DNA of 8,858 nucleotides from an uncultured Saprospiraceae bacterium (GTDB lineage: Bacteria; Bacteroidota; Bacteroidia; Chitinophagales; Saprospiraceae): contig CALMIT010000784.1 of assembly GCA_937864255.1 (NCBI GenBank), forward strand, positions 1 through 8,858, written 5' to 3'. The notes beneath the pieces are model-generated. The model ran no database searches, was not told where the DNA came from, and was given only the letters and a program-made list of their open reading frames with translations. Every line of letters begins with the position of its first letter. Position 1 is the first letter of the stretch. Below are positions 6,590 to 8,858 of the stretch, one piece after another. Both the position numbers and the translations under genes were made by a program.

Positions 6590-6631
6590 GGCAAGACTTC
6601 GGGTTGATTCATCCGAAGTCTTGCCTTTTTT
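6590..6631 (+). terminator. Intrinsic terminator of the hypothetical gene
   Basis: A perfect 13-bp inverted repeat (6590-6602 with 6613-6625), extendable by a G-U and a T-A pair, encloses a short loop and is followed by six T (6626-6631). It starts 22 bases after the stop at 6567 and separates this gene from the lipoprotein promoter just downstream. Confidence 0.92.
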
Positions 6632-6638
6632 GGCCGAT

Positions 6639-6673
6639 TTTGCAGTCGAAACAAAATCATATCGCTAATTTTG
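6639..6673 (+). promoter_or_regulatory. Candidate promoter of the lipoprotein/TIR-like transcript
   Basis: TAATTTTG at 6666-6673 matches the -7 TAnnTTTG box; TTTG at 6639-6642 is the best -33 candidate (23-base spacer). The transcript would start near 6680. This decides the start codon of the downstream gene: the TTG at 6671 lies inside the -7 box and would not be transcribed, leaving ATG at 6692 as the first usable start. Confidence 0.55.
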
Positions 6674-6691
6674 AATCAAAAAATCGCCTTA

Positions 6692-8008
6692 ATGAATCTT
6701 TTCATCCGAAGCAGTTTATTTGTTTGTTGTATCTTTTTTTCCGCTTGCCTGGTTATGGAAAACACATTCACAAAACTGCCGCCCGGCATCTGGCGCGCCA
6801 CCTTGCAATTGCAGCCACCCGATGCTCCTTCTGCTGAAAAAAAGGAGGACGTAAGTATCAAATCTTTTGAAGAAACTGCCTCGACCGAGTTGCCTTTTCT
6901 GATGGAAGTGAAATATACGGACGACGATAATTTTTACATCGAAATCATCAACGGCAAGGAGCGTATCCGCGCGGATGAAATCAAATTCGGACGCGACCGC
7001 AGCCGGGCGATGGATACCATTCGCATTGATTTTCCGCTGTTTGCTTCCTACATCCGGGGCAGGTTTCAGGAGCGGGTGATAAGAGGAGAGTGGGTGGTCA
7101 ATTACAAAGAAAACTACTCAATCCCTTTTGTGGCGGAATACGGCCGCGATTTTCGTTTTACCAACTTGAAAAAACCGCCCACTGCCGATCTGAGCGGAAA
7201 ATGGCAGGCTACTTTTGGTCTTGATGAAGAAAAACCTTACGCCGCCGTCGGTGAATTCACACAAAACGACAATCAGCTTTCCGGCACTTTCCTCACCGAA
7301 ACGGGCGATTACAGGTATCTGGACGGCACAGTTCAGGGCGACAAATTTTACCTGTCGTGCTTCGATGGCTCGCACGCTTTTTTATTTGAAGGAAAAATAC
7401 TCGCCGCCGATTCTATCGTTGGTACTTTCAAATCAGGCACGCATTATAAAACAACCTGGGAGGCAATGAGGAATGAAAAAGCCAAATTGGCCGATCCGGA
7501 TTCGCTCACTTTCCTAAAAGATGGTTTTGAAAAAATAGAATTTTCATTTGAAAACACGGAAGGGCAGATGATTTCGCTGGATGCGCCGCAATATTCCGGC
7601 AAGGTGAAAATTTTGCAAATCATGGGCACCTGGTGTCCGAATTGCCTAGATGAAACCAATTTTTTGCTCGAATATCTGAAGCATGATCAGGGTAGTCAGG
7701 TAGCCGTGATCGGACTGGCTTTTGAAAAATATAAGGAAAAAGAAAAGGCCATGACCGCCCTGCGCACTTATAAAAACAGGCTGGGCATTGATTATGAATT
7801 GCTGCTGGCGGGTTATGCGAACAAAAAAGAAGCGGCGGAAAAATTGCCGATGCTTAATGCGATTTCTTCTTATCCGACTATGATTTTTGTGGATAAAAAT
7901 GACAAAGTGAGGCGTATTCATACCGGATTTTCAGGACCGGCTACCAGCGAATTTGCTGATTTTAAAAATGATTTTATCAATTTTGTGGGACAGTTGATAG
8001 CCGAATAG
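6692..8008 (+). CDS. Lipoprotein with C-terminal TlpA/thioredoxin-like disulfide reductase domain
   Basis: A 438-residue lipoprotein. The signal peptide (MNLFIRSSLFVCCIFFSAC) ends in the lipobox FSAC with the lipid-modified Cys at 19. Residues about 30-165 and 167-260 are two beta-rich regions; the second begins with an L-S-G-K-W segment and repeats L-S-G-T-F, D-G-T-V-x-G and V-G-T-F strands, reminiscent of a lipocalin-like barrel. From about 285 to the end is a TlpA/AhpC-type thioredoxin fold: active site GTWCPNC with Cys 315 and Cys 318, and the cis-proline loop SSYPT with Pro 395. It should act in the periplasm as a thiol-disulfide oxidoreductase held at a membrane; TlpA proteins usually reduce client disulfides, including in cytochrome maturation, but no client is indicated here. 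The ATG at 6692 is preferred to a TTG at 6671 because of the promoter position and because it gives a compact signal peptide. The TIR-like gene follows 10 bases after the stop. Confidence 0.88.
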   Translation: MNLFIRSSLFVCCIFFSACLVMENTFTKLPPGIWRATLQLQPPDAPSAEKKEDVSIKSFEETASTELPFLMEVKYTDDDNFYIEIINGKERIRADEIKFGRDRSRAMDTIRIDFPLFASYIRGRFQERVIRGEWVVNYKENYSIPFVAEYGRDFRFTNLKKPPTADLSGKWQATFGLDEEKPYAAVGEFTQNDNQLSGTFLTETGDYRYLDGTVQGDKFYLSCFDGSHAFLFEGKILAADSIVGTFKSGTHYKTTWEAMRNEKAKLADPDSLTFLKDGFEKIEFSFENTEGQMISLDAPQYSGKVKILQIMGTWCPNCLDETNFLLEYLKHDQGSQVAVIGLAFEKYKEKEKAMTALRTYKNRLGIDYELLLAGYANKKEAAEKLPMLNAISSYPTMIFVDKNDKVRRIHTGFSGPATSEFADFKNDFINFVGQLIAE

Positions 8009-8018
8009 CACATTGACG

Positions 8019-8858
8019 ATGAAAAAAATGGATTCACAAAAACAGTTTTTATTGGTTTACCACCAGGTCAACGGCGAGGAAGCCCGAAGCGTGGAATCCT
8101 TTTTGTCGCCGGCGGGGTATGAATTTGAGAGCCTGTCAGGCGCAGACGGTACAATGAAGCAGTATTTTGCGCATGAAATGCAGCGCACGACGCTGCCAGC
8201 TGTTTTTCTGATTTCCGATAATTTTTTAAAATCTAAATTTTGTCTTTTCAATTTGCTTTCTGCCGTAAAATCCAAAATGGAAACTGAAGGGCTGATTTGC
8301 ATTTTGTGTCCGGGCAAGGTTTTTAATGCCGAAAAAAACCTTTGGGAAATTGTAGAGACAGATTTTAACAGGGTAAGCGGCATCATCAAATACATTAATT
8401 TTTGGCAGGATAGCTACCTGGATTTGCGCAGCCGGAAAAGGCAGCAGGAAGAGTCCGGCGACGCAGAAGCCCTCAAATCCGACCTCAAAATCATCCGCAA
8501 CATTTCTACCGAAATCGGCGAGTTGCTCCGGCTGATAAATGAAAGCAAACCGTTGAAAATCAAGGACTTGGTGGAGCAAAATTTTGAACCTTTTTTTGTA
8601 AAAACCGGAGAAGAGGGCAAGTTTGAAACCTACCTGAAAGCCCTCGCGCTGGCCGCCGAAGAAGAAATAGCAACTGACAATAAAAAAACTTCCGGCAAGG
8701 ACGAAGCCCTTGATTTTGAAAACCTTTCTGAATTGGATTCAAAGAATATCAGCCGCCCCCTAAAAGTGGAGCAGGGTAGCGCGAAACAAGCAATAAATAG
8801 GATAGCAGCGCATCCCGAAATCATCGAAAAGGCATCGCGTGCTTTTGAAAATGCCGAA
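8019..8858 (+). CDS. TIR-like domain protein, 3' end missing
   Basis: The frame from ATG 8019 stays open for 280 codons to the last base, so the protein is cut by the window. Residues about 8-135 fit a divergent TIR domain: first strand QFLLVYHQ (8-15), a helix from NGEEARSVESFL (18-29), then LPAVFLISDNFLKSKFC (59-75) matching the 'v-S-x-x-[FY]-L-x-S-x-[FW]-C' block, strand GLICILCPG (91-99), and the terminal NFW (127-129) like TIR box 3. In NAD-cleaving TIR domains a catalytic Glu follows the Cys by three positions; here it is Asn 78. The following part (140-280) is charged and mostly helical, with a possible coiled coil at 147-175, then a low-complexity linker (218-250). The last visible segment (RIAAHPEIIEKASRAFENAE) could open a helical repeat, which cannot be decided. 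No signal peptide, so cytosolic. It lies 10 bases after the lipoprotein gene, probably in one transcript. A second ATG at 8028 is possible. Confidence 0.65.
   Translation, partial: MKKMDSQKQFLLVYHQVNGEEARSVESFLSPAGYEFESLSGADGTMKQYFAHEMQRTTLPAVFLISDNFLKSKFCLFNLLSAVKSKMETEGLICILCPGKVFNAEKNLWEIVETDFNRVSGIIKYINFWQDSYLDLRSRKRQQEESGDAEALKSDLKIIRNISTEIGELLRLINESKPLKIKDLVEQNFEPFFVKTGEEGKFETYLKALALAAEEEIATDNKKTSGKDEALDFENLSELDSKNISRPLKVEQGSAKQAINRIAAHPEIIEKASRAFENAE

Noticed and set aside
8057..8395. 112-codon minus-strand frame opposite the TIR-like gene
   Set aside because: The plus-strand frame is open for 280 codons with TIR-like patterns and typical codon use; the minus-strand frames here are shorter and pattern-free.
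1..8858. CRISPR array, insertion sequence, tRNA or rRNA gene, attachment site
   Set aside because: No regularly spaced repeats, transposase motifs, long terminal inverted repeats or tRNA arms are visible; the only strong inverted repeats are the three intrinsic terminators.

Overview
The window looks like a chromosomal stretch from a member of the Bacteroidota, possibly the Saprospiria/Chitinophagia side of the phylum. The evidence is the set of genes (a DUF1599 protein followed by a DoxX protein with a C-terminal thioredoxin-like domain, a fasciclin-domain secreted protein, a TlpA-type lipoprotein), TAnnTTTG-type -7 promoter boxes instead of sigma70 boxes, A/T-rich leaders without clear Shine-Dalgarno sequences, and several TTG/GTG starts. 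No tRNA, rRNA, insertion sequence, CRISPR array or integrase is visible.

Layout. 1-687 (+): 3' part of a secreted DUF3108/TapB-like protein, cut by the window start. 702-2247 (-): an apparent two-gene operon, an EamA/DMT transporter followed by a YigZ/IMPACT-family protein, read from a good Bacteroidota promoter at 2280-2309. 2449-4528 (+): a DUF1599 protein made of two tandem copies of one domain, then a DoxX-type membrane protein whose reading frame is interrupted by one in-frame TAA (3956-3958); its C-terminal domain continues in the same frame to 4528. A perfect 17-bp hairpin terminator follows. 4710-5273 (+): secreted fasciclin (FAS1) protein with its own terminator. 5339-5929 (-): GrpB-family protein. 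6028-6567 (+): conserved hypothetical protein with a UvrD-C-like SH3/Tudor-type N-terminus, followed by a terminator. 6692-8008 (+): lipoprotein with a C-terminal TlpA/thioredoxin domain (WCPNC). 8019-8858 (+): start of an open frame cut by the window end, with a TIR-like N-terminal domain and an Asn where catalytic TIR domains carry Glu.

Most of the window is ordinary core/accessory chromosome made of short independent transcription units closed by intrinsic terminators. Two places merit attention: the clean single-codon interruption of the DoxX/thioredoxin-like gene, and the divergent TIR-like protein that appears to be co-transcribed with a thiol-disulfide lipoprotein and runs off the right edge. 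No complete new multi-gene system can be demonstrated from this window alone.
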